Shown: positions 1 through 7,934 of the stretch, in pieces
How positions within the stretch are numbered: position 1 is the stretch's first letter
Layout: every line of letters begins with the position of its first letter
Assembly (NCBI GenBank): GCA_043736395.1
Contig: JAYTCQ010000026.1
Coordinates: forward strand, 1-19,173
Length of the DNA: 19,173 bases
Direction of reading: 5' to 3'
From: JAFDVL01 sp043736395
GTDB taxonomy: Bacteria > Acidobacteriota > Blastocatellia > RBC074
Notes under the pieces: generated by a model
The model's input: only the letters and a program-made list of their open reading frames with translations
Database searches by the model: none
What the model was told of the DNA's origin: nothing
Position numbers and translations under genes: made by a program

Positions 1-131
1 GTTGGAAACAGCGCAACTTCAATGAACGCTTTCTCCAAACCATTATTCGCAAGTTGGATTTGCACCCGACTTTCATTCATAACCATCCTCGCTACGAGAA
101 ACTCAGGACTTATGGCTCGATTGCCGCCTGA
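1..131 (+). CDS. 3' end of an unidentified protein (partial)
   Basis: The third forward frame is open from the window edge to a TGA at 129-131 and encodes about 42 C-terminal residues, including FNERFLQ, LDLHPTFIHNHP and YEKLRTYGSIAA. The other two forward frames read less like protein: one closes after a few codons and the other has no protein-like composition. The start lies outside the window. I do not recognise the family; the basic, His/Pro-rich tail has no diagnostic motif that I can see. It has the same orientation as the following DUF1553 gene, but 145 bp with a possible promoter separates them, so they are probably not co-transcribed. Confidence 0.5.
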   Translation, partial: WKQRNFNERFLQTIIRKLDLHPTFIHNHPRYEKLRTYGSIAA

Positions 132-204
132 TTTTTGTCTGCACTATTGTCATAGACACCCGATAATTATGATTATTCTTAAGTTTTAACTTCTCCGCTT
201 GTGA

Positions 205-233
205 CTTACAATCCAGTTGCGCTAACGTATGAT
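205..233 (+). promoter_or_regulatory. Possible sigma-70 promoter of the DUF1553 gene
   Basis: CTTACA (205-210) and TATGAT (228-233) are separated by 17 bp, a four-of-six and a five-of-six match to the -35 and -10 consensus. They lie about 44 bp upstream of the ATG at 277. The rest of 132-276 is AT-rich and has no other feature that I can support. There is no good Shine-Dalgarno sequence before the ATG. The call rests only on consensus similarity. Confidence 0.3.
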
Positions 234-276
234 TGGTAAAACCAAGAGCAACCTGATCTATTAATTTTAACCTGAT

Positions 277-3200
277 ATGCGAAACAAAATTCTTTCTTTG
301 ACGATTCTTGTGACAGTAACTTTAATTGTCGTTGGCTTCAACAAATGGACAGTCGGAGCGCAATCAAAAGTTGATTTCGTCCGCGATATTCAACCCATCT
401 TTCAGACTTCGTGTTCGCCCTGTCACATGAGTGACACGCCAAAAGCCGAACTGCGTCTGGACGTAAAATCCTTGGCGTTGAAAGGCGGAATCTCCGGTCA
501 GGTGATTCTTCCCGGCAACAGCAAAGACAGCCGCCTGCTGCATCGCGTCCTGGGATTGAACGGTGAAAAACGGATGCCGCTTGGACGTGAGGCATTAAGC
601 CCGGCTCAAATTGAATTGCTCAAACGCTGGATTGACGAAGGCGCGGAAATGCCTGACACCCGAAACCTGACACCCGTCACTCGCCCGCATTGGGCTTTTG
701 TCGCTCCGCAACGTCCTGCGATTCCGGTCGTCAAAAATAAATCCTGGGTACGCAATCCAATCGATAATTTTGTCCTCGCAAAACTGGAAAAAGAAAATCT
801 CGCACCTTCACCGGAAGCCGATAAAATAACGCTGCTGCGACGATTGAGCCTCGATTTAATCGGACTCCCACCGACGCCGGAGGAGGTTGATATTTTTCTG
901 AAAGATGTCTCGCCGAAAGCTTATGAGAAACAAGTAGCTCGTCTGCTCAGCAGCCCGCATTACGGTGAAAAATGGGGACGGCAATGGTTGGACGCGGCGC
1001 GGTATGCTGACTCTGATGGATTTGAAAAAGACAAAATGCGCAACGTCTGGTTTTATCGCGATTGGGTCATCAATTCGCTGAATCAGGACAAGCCGTTCGA
1101 CAAATTTGTCATCGAACAAATTGCCGGAGATTTGTTGCCGAATCGCACGCAGGACAATTTGATCGCTACCGGATTTTTACGCAATTCGATGATTAACGAA
1201 GAAGGCGGCGTCGAACCTGAACAGTTCCGCATGGAAGCGATGTACGACCGCATGGACGCGATCGGCAAAGGAATTCTCGGCGTCACCATACAATGCGCGC
1301 AGTGCCACAATCACAAATTCGATCCGATCAAACAGGAAGAATATTATCGCCTGTTCGCCTTCATCAATAATTCCGACGAAGGCAGCGTCATCGCATATAC
1401 GCCCGAAGAGCAGATGAAACGCTCCAACATTCTTTCCGGCACACGCGAAATCGAAGCCAAATTGCAGGAGATAAAACCTGATTGGTTGTCAGCAATGAAC
1501 GTTTGGGAAGCTTCTGTAAAAAATAATCAACCTGAGTGGAAAGTCATTCAGCCCGTCGTAGATGACATTTCAAACGGCGGTCAAAAGTACGTGCCTCTCA
1601 CCGATGGTTCGTTCCTCGCGCAAGGCTATGCGCCGACCAAGCACAAAGTAAAAATGACGATCAAAACGGAAGTACAAAATATTTCAGCCTTACGATTAGA
1701 AGTTCTAAACGATCCGAATTTACCGATGCTCGGCCCAGGTCGTTCGCCGAAAGGAACGTTTGGATTAACCGATGTCTACGTCGAAGCCGCGCCTTCAAGC
1801 GATGAAAAGAAAATTACGAAAATGAAAATCGTCAATGCCACGGCGGATGTGAATCCACCGGAAAAAGAACTCGATGCGATGTATTACGATAAGAGTAATC
1901 GCCGCCGCGTCGAAGGCCCTATTTCTTATGCGATTGACGACAAAGAAGAAACCGCCTGGGGCATTGATGTCGGCGCTGGATTACGCAATGTCCCGCGCAA
2001 AGCCGTCTTCAACTTTGAGAAACCAATCGCGAATGAAACCAACACGATTCTGACGATTTATTTAAGCCAGCGACACGGCGGTTGGAACAGCGATGACAAC
2101 ATGAATAACAATTTGGGACGCTTACGGTTGTCCATCACGACTGCGGCAAATCCTGTCGCTGATCCGGTTCCGGCCAACGTTCGCGAAGTTTTCAAAACGC
2201 CTCGCGATCAAAGGACAAAGGCGCAAGTTGAAACCGTCTTCAGTTACTGGCGCACAACTCTTCCAGAATTTTCTAACTACAATCAACAAATTGCAACGCT
2301 CTGGAAACAGCATCCCGAAGGCACTTCGCAGTTAGTTTTGAATGAGCGCGGCGAGTCCCGCAAAACGAACATTTTAAAGCGCGGAGATTTCCTGCGCCCC
2401 GAACGCGAAGTGACGCCCGGCGTTCCCGCGTTCCTGAATCCATTGCCTGAAAACGCTCCGCTCAATCGTTTGACGTACGCCCAATGGATGGTAGATCGCA
2501 AGTCACCCACGACGGCACGTACGCAGGTTAATCGCATTTGGCAATCCTATTTCGGAATCGGCATCGTGGCGACTTCTGAGGATTTAGGAAAACAAAGCGA
2601 AACGCCATCACATCCGGAATTACTCGATTGGCTGGCAGTTGAATTGATGGAACCAAGTGCGGAATTCAGAATGCGGATTGCGGATTTAAAGAAACCAGCT
2701 TCCGCCGAAAATCCCCAATCCAAAATCCAAACTCCGCAATCCTGGAGTCTGAAATCTATCCATCGCCTCATCGCCACTTCCGCGACCTATCGCCAATCTT
2801 CTGCTCTCATCACTCGAAACTCATCACTCATCACTTCTTCTGACGATCCCTACAATCGCCTACTCTCACGCGGCCCGCGCTTTCGTGTTGAAGGTGAGAT
2901 CGTTCGTGACATTGCTTTGACCGCCAGCGGATTGCTCAATCCTAAAGTCGGAGGCGCAAGCGTCTTCCCGCCGTCACCGGAATTTTTGTATCAAACGCCA
3001 GCAAGCTACGGCCCGAAAAACTGGTACGAAGACAAAGGCGAGAACCGCTATCGGCGCGGAATTTATACATTCCGTTATCGTTCAGTTCCGTTTCCCATGC
3101 TGCAAACTTTCGACACGCCAAACGGGGACATTGCCTGTGTCCGCCGCTCCAAATCGAATACGCCATTGCAGGCTTTGACGACGCTGAACGAGACTACATT

Positions 3201-3516
3201 TCTGGAAGCAGCTCGCGCGTTGGCCTTAAAAACACTCATAGAAGGCGGAGCGACAGACGTCACAAAAGTTGAGTACGCCTTCCGCCGCGTTCTTTCGCGC
3301 AAACCTACCTTGTCGGAATCTTCAGAATTATTAGCGATGATGAATAAGCAAAAAGAGCGTTTCATTTCCGGCGAATTGAACCCGTGGAATTTTGCGACCA
3401 ATAATCCTGATAAACCGAATATTTTGCCAAAAGGCACCACGATGGAGCAGCTCGGCGCGTGGACGGCAGTGGCGCGGGTGTTGCTGAATTTGGATGAGGC
3501 GATTACGAAAGAGTAA
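277..3516 (+). CDS. Exported PSD1/DUF1549/DUF1553 cytochrome c domain protein
   Basis: A 1079-aa protein of the planctomycete-type cytochrome family, whose members are exported and are thought to act in polymer or carbon-compound breakdown; the exact reaction is unknown. An N-terminal hydrophobic signal (about residues 5-28) ends near VGAQS. A PSCyt1 domain follows with a heme c motif C46-x-x-C49-H50, then a DUF1549 domain (about 155-360) beginning NPIDNFVLAKL and containing LSLDLIGLPPTP. A second CxxCH is at 340-344 (QCAQCHNHKFDPI). A central beta-rich region (about 400-620) precedes the C-terminal DUF1553 domain (about 740-1070; NRIWQSYFG, YRQSS, SNTPLQALTTLNE). An in-frame stop just upstream (268-270) makes ATG 277 the only sensible start. 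Two stretches within DUF1553 (about residues 793-823 and 846-858) look like repeat DNA read through in frame. It heads a cluster with an amidohydrolase and DUF1501. Family call is secure, function is not. Confidence 0.93.
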   Translation: MRNKILSLTILVTVTLIVVGFNKWTVGAQSKVDFVRDIQPIFQTSCSPCHMSDTPKAELRLDVKSLALKGGISGQVILPGNSKDSRLLHRVLGLNGEKRMPLGREALSPAQIELLKRWIDEGAEMPDTRNLTPVTRPHWAFVAPQRPAIPVVKNKSWVRNPIDNFVLAKLEKENLAPSPEADKITLLRRLSLDLIGLPPTPEEVDIFLKDVSPKAYEKQVARLLSSPHYGEKWGRQWLDAARYADSDGFEKDKMRNVWFYRDWVINSLNQDKPFDKFVIEQIAGDLLPNRTQDNLIATGFLRNSMINEEGGVEPEQFRMEAMYDRMDAIGKGILGVTIQCAQCHNHKFDPIKQEEYYRLFAFINNSDEGSVIAYTPEEQMKRSNILSGTREIEAKLQEIKPDWLSAMNVWEASVKNNQPEWKVIQPVVDDISNGGQKYVPLTDGSFLAQGYAPTKHKVKMTIKTEVQNISALRLEVLNDPNLPMLGPGRSPKGTFGLTDVYVEAAPSSDEKKITKMKIVNATADVNPPEKELDAMYYDKSNRRRVEGPISYAIDDKEETAWGIDVGAGLRNVPRKAVFNFEKPIANETNTILTIYLSQRHGGWNSDDNMNNNLGRLRLSITTAANPVADPVPANVREVFKTPRDQRTKAQVETVFSYWRTTLPEFSNYNQQIATLWKQHPEGTSQLVLNERGESRKTNILKRGDFLRPEREVTPGVPAFLNPLPENAPLNRLTYAQWMVDRKSPTTARTQVNRIWQSYFGIGIVATSEDLGKQSETPSHPELLDWLAVELMEPSAEFRMRIADLKKPASAENPQSKIQTPQSWSLKSIHRLIATSATYRQSSALITRNSSLITSSDDPYNRLLSRGPRFRVEGEIVRDIALTASGLLNPKVGGASVFPPSPEFLYQTPASYGPKNWYEDKGENRYRRGIYTFRYRSVPFPMLQTFDTPNGDIACVRRSKSNTPLQALTTLNETTFLEAARALALKTLIEGGATDVTKVEYAFRRVLSRKPTLSESSELLAMMNKQKERFISGELNPWNFATNNPDKPNILPKGTTMEQLGAWTAVARVLLNLDEAITKE
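2653..2846. repeat. Repeat-like insertions within the DUF1553 coding region
   Basis: Two stretches of low-complexity DNA sit in an otherwise ordinary coding region. At about 2659-2745 it has the style of GCGGATTGCGGATTTA followed by AATCCCCAATCCAAAATCC-like words. At about 2812-2846 it reads ACTCATCACTC-type words repeated three times. They encode a tail rich in A, Q, S and P after LAVELMEP and a Ser/Thr/Leu stretch after YRQSS, places where I expect the DUF1553 family to have a short loop. I interpret them as dispersed-repeat or microsatellite DNA that inserted without breaking the frame; no other copy lies in this window. Confidence 0.5.
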
Positions 3517-3540
3517 ACGCCAAGTGAGGTCAGGCTGTTA

Positions 3541-4773
3541 ATGAAATCTTACAAAACACTTTTGCTGATTACCTTTCTTGCTCTCAACGTCACGTCTTTT
3601 GCGCAGCAGGTATCCAGCACAAAAGACGTAGCCTACCTGCTGAAACCCGCACGAATTTTCGACGGCGAATCTCTGCGTGAAGGTGTCGCCATCCTCATCC
3701 GTGGTGAAAAAATTGAGAGCATTGGAAACCTCAACCAACTCGCCCTCACATCCGATGTGAAAATTATTGAACTTCCCAACCTGACGTTAATGCCAGGGCT
3801 GATTGAAATTCATTCGCACGTTTTATTACATCCATACAGCGAAACTCCGTGGAATGATCAGGTCGCGCGTGAATCGCTCGGACTTCGTGTCGCGCGTGCC
3901 ACAAATCATTTACGAAATACTTTGCTCGCAGGCTTCACGACCATTCGTGATCTTGGCACGGAAGGCGCGGAATATACAGATGTGGGACTCAAACAAGCGG
4001 TGCAACAAAGCATTATTCCCGGGCCGCGAATGTTCATCGCTACGCGGGCAATTGTCGCGACGGGCAGCTATGCTCCGAAAGGGTACGCGGCAGAATGGCG
4101 TGTGCCGCAGGGCGCAGAAGAAGCTGACGGCGTAGACAATTTGACTCGCGTCGTTCGCGACCAAATCGGAAAAGGCGCGGACTGGATTAAAGTCTACGCC
4201 GATTATCGCTGGGGACGCGGCGGCGCTTCACCAACCTTCACGCAAGATGAAATGAAGCTGATTGTTGAAGTTGCGAATAGCGCAGGCATTCCGGTCGCAG
4301 CACATTCGACGACTGTGGAAGGAATGCGGAGAGCTACACTTGCTGGCGTCGAAACGATTGAACACGGCGACGATGGCACGCTGGAAATTTTCAAATTGAT
4401 GAAGGAAAAAGGCGTCGCGTTTTGCCCAACACTTTCCGTGGGAAATCAGGAAAAAAAGGTGAAAACATTTAAGGCAGCACTTGAATCCGGCGTGACAATC
4501 GCAGCCGGAAGTGACGTCGGCGTATTCGCTCACGGTGACAATGCGCGTGAACTGGAAGCGATGGTAAAACTTGGAATGACGCCGATTGACACGCTGCGTT
4601 CAGCGACTTCGATTAATGCGCGAGTGCTCCACCAGGAAAATCAAATTGGAAGCATCAAAGCAGGATTATTCGCCGATCTGATCGCAGTAGAAGGCGATCC
4701 GACTAAAGAAATTTCTGCGGTTCGCCGCGTGCGCTTCTTGATGAAAAATGGCATCATCTATTTGCAACGATGA
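3541..4773 (+). CDS. Secreted metal-dependent amidohydrolase (imidazolonepropionase/prolidase-like)
   Basis: A 410-aa member of the amidohydrolase superfamily, which hydrolyses C-N bonds of cyclic amides or dipeptides with a binuclear metal centre. The start at 3541 gives a Sec signal peptide (about residues 1-21, ending NVTSFAQQ), so it acts outside the cytoplasm. Metal ligands are visible in order: H91-S-H93 after MPGLIEI, K217 (probable carboxylated lysine, in WIKVYADY), H255 (AAHS), H275 (EHGDD) and D325 (AAGSDVG). The C-terminal beta segment with FADLIAVEGDP is typical of the family. A GAGG at about 3527-3530 provides a ribosome binding site. It lies 24 bp after the DUF1553 gene and 28 bp before the DUF1501 gene, so the three probably form one operon. 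Substrate is unknown; exported homologues are often annotated as Xaa-Pro dipeptidases, but specificity cannot be read from sequence. Confidence 0.9.
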   Translation: MKSYKTLLLITFLALNVTSFAQQVSSTKDVAYLLKPARIFDGESLREGVAILIRGEKIESIGNLNQLALTSDVKIIELPNLTLMPGLIEIHSHVLLHPYSETPWNDQVARESLGLRVARATNHLRNTLLAGFTTIRDLGTEGAEYTDVGLKQAVQQSIIPGPRMFIATRAIVATGSYAPKGYAAEWRVPQGAEEADGVDNLTRVVRDQIGKGADWIKVYADYRWGRGGASPTFTQDEMKLIVEVANSAGIPVAAHSTTVEGMRRATLAGVETIEHGDDGTLEIFKLMKEKGVAFCPTLSVGNQEKKVKTFKAALESGVTIAAGSDVGVFAHGDNARELEAMVKLGMTPIDTLRSATSINARVLHQENQIGSIKAGLFADLIAVEGDPTKEISAVRRVRFLMKNGIIYLQR

Positions 4774-4801
4774 ACGCTGATTGATGAAGGAAAAGAATAT
4801 T

Positions 4802-6238
4802 ATGAAAAATTTAATTCCGCCTGAAGCAAGTGAACAAGCCAAACAAATTTCTCGCCGTTGGTTCATTGAACAATGCGGCGTCGGAATGGGCGCGCTTGCC
4901 ATGAATCAGCTTCTCTCGCAGGCAGGCTACGCAGCAACTCCGAATTCAGATAATCCGCTTGCACCGAAAAAAACGCATCACCCGGCTAAGATCAAAAATA
5001 TTATTTATCTTTTTCAAGCCGGTGCGCCCAGCCATCTCGAAATTTTTGATAACAAGCCGCAGCTCACAAAATTTAATGGCACACTGCCTCCGCCGGAACT
5101 GCTCAAGGGTTATCGCTCCGCTTTTATCAATCCGAATTCAACGCTGCTGGGTCCGAAATTCAAGTTTGCGAAGTATGGCAAATCCGGTGCCGAACTCACC
5201 GATCTTGTTCCGCATCTTGCTACTGTCGTAGACGACATCTGTATCGTGAAATCAATGGTCACGGACGCCTTTAATCACGCTCCGGCGCAGTTGATGATGA
5301 ATACGGGTTCGATGATTTTCGGACGTCCAAGCTTTGGTTCATGGACGATTTATGGAATGGGCAGCGAATCGCAGGATTTGCCCGCATACGTTGTTTTCAG
5401 CACCGGAGCCAAAGGTCCCAGCGGCGGCAACAGCAATTGGGGCAGCGGATTTTTGCCGACTGTTTATTCCGGCGTGCAATTCCGCAACGTCGGCGATCCA
5501 GTTTTGTATCTTTCCAATCCGCGTGGTGTAGATGAACGGCTGCAACGCGACACTTTGGATTCTGTCAACAAACTCAATAAAATGCGGCTCGATGTTGTCG
5601 GCGATCCCGAAATCGCGACACGAATTAATTCATTCGAAACGGCTTTCAAGATGCAAAAAGTTGCACCTGAAGTGATGGATTTATCCAAAGAGCCAAAGCA
5701 TATTTTGGAAATGTACGGCGCAGAACCTGGCAAGCCTTCGTATGCGAATTCGGTTTTGATGGCACGCAGATTAGTCGAAAAAGGCGTACGTTTTGTGCAA
5801 ATTTTTCACGAAGCCTGGGATCAACACGGCAATCTAACCAAGGACATCACAAAAAATTGCAAAGATACCGATCAGGCTTCTGCGGCGCTCGTCAAGGATT
5901 TAAAACAGCGCGGAATGCTCGACGATACGCTGGTGATTTGGGGCGGAGAATTCGGACGAACGCCGATGGTACAAGGCGGAGACGACGGACGCGATCATCA
6001 TCCGAATGCTTTTACGATGTGGTTCGCCGGTGGCGGAATGAAGCGCGGCGTCACCATTGGTGCGACAGATGAGCTAGGATTTAATGTCGTCGAAGACAAA
6101 GTCCACGTGCATGATTTGCACGCGACATTGCTGCATCAATTAGGCTTCGATCACGAAAAATTAACGTACCGTTTTCAAGGACGCGACTTCAGGCTGACGG
6201 ATGTCAGCGGATTGGTGCAGAATAAATTATTGGCTTGA
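4802..6238 (+). CDS. Tat-exported DUF1501 protein
   Basis: A 478-aa DUF1501 family protein, related to the alkaline phosphatase/sulfatase fold. DUF1501 genes are very often the partners of DUF1549/DUF1553 genes in the same genomes, as here. The N-terminus carries a twin-arginine type signal (SRRWFIEQ, arginines at about 18-19, then a hydrophobic stretch to LLSQAGYAA). Family landmarks include YLFQAGAPSHLE near residue 70, HAPAQLMMNTG, GARFVQ-like VRFVQIFHEAWDQHGN, and WGGEFGRTP followed by DGRDHHPNAFT. I chose ATG 4802 because AGGA at 4788-4791 precedes it at suitable spacing; TTG 4781 or ATG 4784 would only add a short basic extension. The molecular function of DUF1501 is not established. 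It is the last gene of the cluster, followed by a palindromic repeat. Confidence 0.92.
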   Translation: MKNLIPPEASEQAKQISRRWFIEQCGVGMGALAMNQLLSQAGYAATPNSDNPLAPKKTHHPAKIKNIIYLFQAGAPSHLEIFDNKPQLTKFNGTLPPPELLKGYRSAFINPNSTLLGPKFKFAKYGKSGAELTDLVPHLATVVDDICIVKSMVTDAFNHAPAQLMMNTGSMIFGRPSFGSWTIYGMGSESQDLPAYVVFSTGAKGPSGGNSNWGSGFLPTVYSGVQFRNVGDPVLYLSNPRGVDERLQRDTLDSVNKLNKMRLDVVGDPEIATRINSFETAFKMQKVAPEVMDLSKEPKHILEMYGAEPGKPSYANSVLMARRLVEKGVRFVQIFHEAWDQHGNLTKDITKNCKDTDQASAALVKDLKQRGMLDDTLVIWGGEFGRTPMVQGGDDGRDHHPNAFTMWFAGGGMKRGVTIGATDELGFNVVEDKVHVHDLHATLLHQLGFDHEKLTYRFQGRDFRLTDVSGLVQNKLLA

Positions 6239-6328
6239 AAGGTAGGATAGGCGTCCCCGCCTGTCCTCTTGTCTCAGAAAATACTTTTGTGGTGAAAAGT
6301 GGACAGGCGGGGACGCCTATCCTACCTT
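6239..6328. repeat. Dispersed palindromic repeat, family A (copy 1)
   Basis: Perfect 28-bp inverted arms at 6239-6266 and 6301-6328, starting AAGGTAGGATAGGCGTCC and ending with its complement, flank a 34-bp AT-richer centre. A second copy with the same arms lies at 19094-19173 and shares part of the centre (TTGTCTCAG). It starts two bases before the end of the DUF1501 stop region and reaches to within 6 bp of the next ATG. As RNA it would make a very stable hairpin, so it may end transcription or protect 3' ends. It has no coding capacity; REP-like or MITE-like origin is inferred. Confidence 0.9.
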
Positions 6329-6334
6329 CATTTA

Positions 6335-7426
6335 ATGAAAATTTTGCAGGTTTGCTCAGCAACTGAAATTGGCGGTGGAGAGCTTCACGTGATTGACCTC
6401 ACACGTGCCTTGATTGAGCGCGGTCACGAACTCCATCTCGCGATTCGGCAAAATGCAAAAATAAAATCTGAACTCAATTCTCTTCCCATCACCTGGCACG
6501 AATTGCCGCTGAAAAATGCGCTGGATATTTTCAGTGCGAGAAAATTAAAGAACATCATCGCGCAGCAAAATATAGAAATTGTTCACGCGCACGTAGCGCG
6601 GGATTACACGATTAGCGGACTTGCCTGTAAGAAAACTTCGGCGAAATTATTCCTGACTCGTCATCATTTTAATCCCATCAAAGCAAATTTTTTATACGAA
6701 CGAGCGCTCAATCAAACACAGGGATTCATCGCCGTTTCCAATTCAGTTAAGACTGAAATTCAGAAAGCATTTCCAAAGCTTGCCGCACGAACTTCTGTTA
6801 TTCCAAATTGGATCAATGACAAAGTAATCGCTTCGATCCCGAAAGACGAAGCGCGAAATTCATTGGGGATCACGCGAAAATTTGTGGTTGGAATGATCGG
6901 ACAAATTACGCCGCTCAAGGGGCAAAAGTTTTTTATCGAAGCGGCGCAGAAAATCGCGCGCGATGACGTAGACTTTTTGATCGTCGGTGCTCCACAAACG
7001 GATCACGATAAAGAATATTACGGACAATTGAGAGATGATTATCAGCAAATAATTTCCCACAGAAATCTTCGCTTCATGGGAGCCATACCCGACATCGCTA
7101 CCAAGCTCACAGCCTTTGACATCATCGTCGTGCCTTCCATCAACGAAGGATTTTCGCTGGTCGTAATTGAAGCAATGGCGGCAGGATGTGCAATCATCGC
7201 TTCACGCACCGGCGCGATCATTGACCTCATCGAAAATAATGAGACAGGAATTCTGACTAAGCCTGAAAGTGCAGCGCAGATTGCTGAAGCGCTGACACGA
7301 TTACTGAATAATTCTGAACTGCGCTTTCGTCTGGGCGCACTAGCACGAAGCGTTGCACTTGAAAAATATTTACGCGAATTTGTTGTTGACCAAATCGAAA
7401 ATCTCTACCGAAAAAAAAATTATTGA
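6335..7426 (+). CDS. Glycosyltransferase family 4
   Basis: A 363-aa retaining glycosyltransferase of the GT-B fold (GT4), which transfers a sugar from a nucleotide donor to an acceptor in cell-surface glycan or glycolipid synthesis; donor and acceptor are unknown. The N-terminal acceptor domain begins MKILQVCSATEIGGGE and contains IVHAHVARDY and FIAVSNSVK. The donor-binding domain starts near VVGMIGQITPLKGQ and has the E271-x7-E279 signature (EGFSLVVIE) followed by AMAAG. The ATG at 6335 is preferred: a longer frame from GTG 6299 only translates the right arm of repeat A. Because of the repeat, the promoter must lie within or before it. The stop codon overlaps the -35 element of the following perR promoter. 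No other polysaccharide gene is adjacent. Confidence 0.92.
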   Translation: MKILQVCSATEIGGGELHVIDLTRALIERGHELHLAIRQNAKIKSELNSLPITWHELPLKNALDIFSARKLKNIIAQQNIEIVHAHVARDYTISGLACKKTSAKLFLTRHHFNPIKANFLYERALNQTQGFIAVSNSVKTEIQKAFPKLAARTSVIPNWINDKVIASIPKDEARNSLGITRKFVVGMIGQITPLKGQKFFIEAAQKIARDDVDFLIVGAPQTDHDKEYYGQLRDDYQQIISHRNLRFMGAIPDIATKLTAFDIIVVPSINEGFSLVVIEAMAAGCAIIASRTGAIIDLIENNETGILTKPESAAQIAEALTRLLNNSELRFRLGALARSVALEKYLREFVVDQIENLYRKKNY

Positions 7427-7454
7427 CAGACTATAAGTTTAGACTTATTCTAAA
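7423..7454 (+). promoter_or_regulatory. perR promoter with overlapping operator
   Basis: TTGACA (7423-7428) and TATTCT (7446-7451) with exactly 17 bp between them form a strong sigma-70 type promoter. A perfect inverted repeat TTTAGA-CTTAT-TCTAAA (7438-7454) covers the -10 element, and a second overlapping palindrome ATAAGT-TTAG-ACTTAT spans 7433-7448. This is the position expected for an autorepressing Fur/PerR protein. The -10 ends only 10 bp before the ATG at 7461, so the transcript would start within a few bases of the start codon. Confidence 0.7.
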
Positions 7455-7460
7455 TCAGTC

Positions 7461-7862
7461 ATGAAAAACGAAGTCATCAAACAACTAGAAGCATCTGGAA
7501 TTCAACCTTCGGCGCAGCGCGTGGCGGTAGCTGAATACGTATTGGTCACCGATGAACATCCTTCAGCGGATCACGTATTTTCAACCGTAAGTGCGAATTT
7601 CCCGATGATTTCGCGAGCCACTATTTACAACACCTTAAATTTATTTGTTGAAAAAGGGCTACTACGCGAATTGTATATTTCGCCCGGCAAAGTCGTCTTC
7701 GATCCTGTCATGAGCAAACATCATCACTTCATTGATGAAGAAACCGGCGCGATCAAAGACATTGAATGGAAACAATTAAAAGTCTCAAATCTTGATAAAT
7801 TGACTGAATTTGAAGTCAACGATTATCAGGTAATTTTACGTGGCAAGATCAAACAAAATTAG
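7461..7862 (+). CDS. perR: PerR-like Fur family peroxide-responsive repressor lacking structural zinc site
   Basis: A 133-aa Fur superfamily regulator: winged-helix DNA-binding domain (about 1-80; RVAVAEYVL, HPSADHVF, SRATIYNTLNLF) and a dimerisation domain. Aligned by eye to Bacillus PerR, all five regulatory metal ligands are present: H33, D81, H87, H89 and D100. Having Asp at the position of PerR D85 favours a peroxide sensor. The structural CxxC is replaced by D92 and T95, and the second CxxC is absent because the protein ends at about residue 133; it contains no cysteine at all. Fur-family proteins without the structural zinc site are known (Leptospira PerR is one I recall). The neighbours are dps and katG, classic PerR targets, and the same palindrome lies before this gene and before the next one. 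No Shine-Dalgarno is visible. PerR assignment is good; repression itself is inferred. Confidence 0.88.
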   Translation: MKNEVIKQLEASGIQPSAQRVAVAEYVLVTDEHPSADHVFSTVSANFPMISRATIYNTLNLFVEKGLLRELYISPGKVVFDPVMSKHHHFIDEETGAIKDIEWKQLKVSNLDKLTEFEVNDYQVILRGKIKQN

Positions 7863-7890
7863 CGCGAGCCGCTATTTTTTTGCCTAACGA

Positions 7891-7923
7891 TTAGACAAAA
7901 TCTAAAACTAGAACTAATATAAT
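7891..7923 (+). promoter_or_regulatory. Second PerR-type operator and -10 element
   Basis: TTAGA-CAAAA-TCTAA (7891-7905) repeats the half-sites and 5-bp spacing of the operator before perR. An overlapping palindrome TCTA-AAAC-TAGA runs from 7901 to 7912. A perfect TATAAT is at 7918-7923, 11 bp before the ATG at 7935; no consensus -35 is obvious (ACAAAA at 7895-7900 at 17 bp). The operator would cover the -35 region, consistent with repression of the downstream small gene and dps. The short gap again implies a nearly leaderless transcript. Confidence 0.6.
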
Positions 7924-7934
7924 AAATATATCAC

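Noticed and set aside
3075..3440. 121-aa minus-strand open frame in the DUF1553 gene
   Set aside because: It is antisense to a well-conserved domain, with no ribosome binding site or recognisable protein features.
4781..4801. DUF1501 start at TTG 4781 or ATG 4784
   Set aside because: The ribosome binding site AGGA at 4788 fits ATG 4802 better, and the longer forms only add a few basic residues before the Tat signal.
6299..6334. Longer glycosyltransferase starting at GTG 6299
   Set aside because: The extra codons are just the right arm of repeat A; ATG 6335 begins the conserved MKILQVCSA strand.
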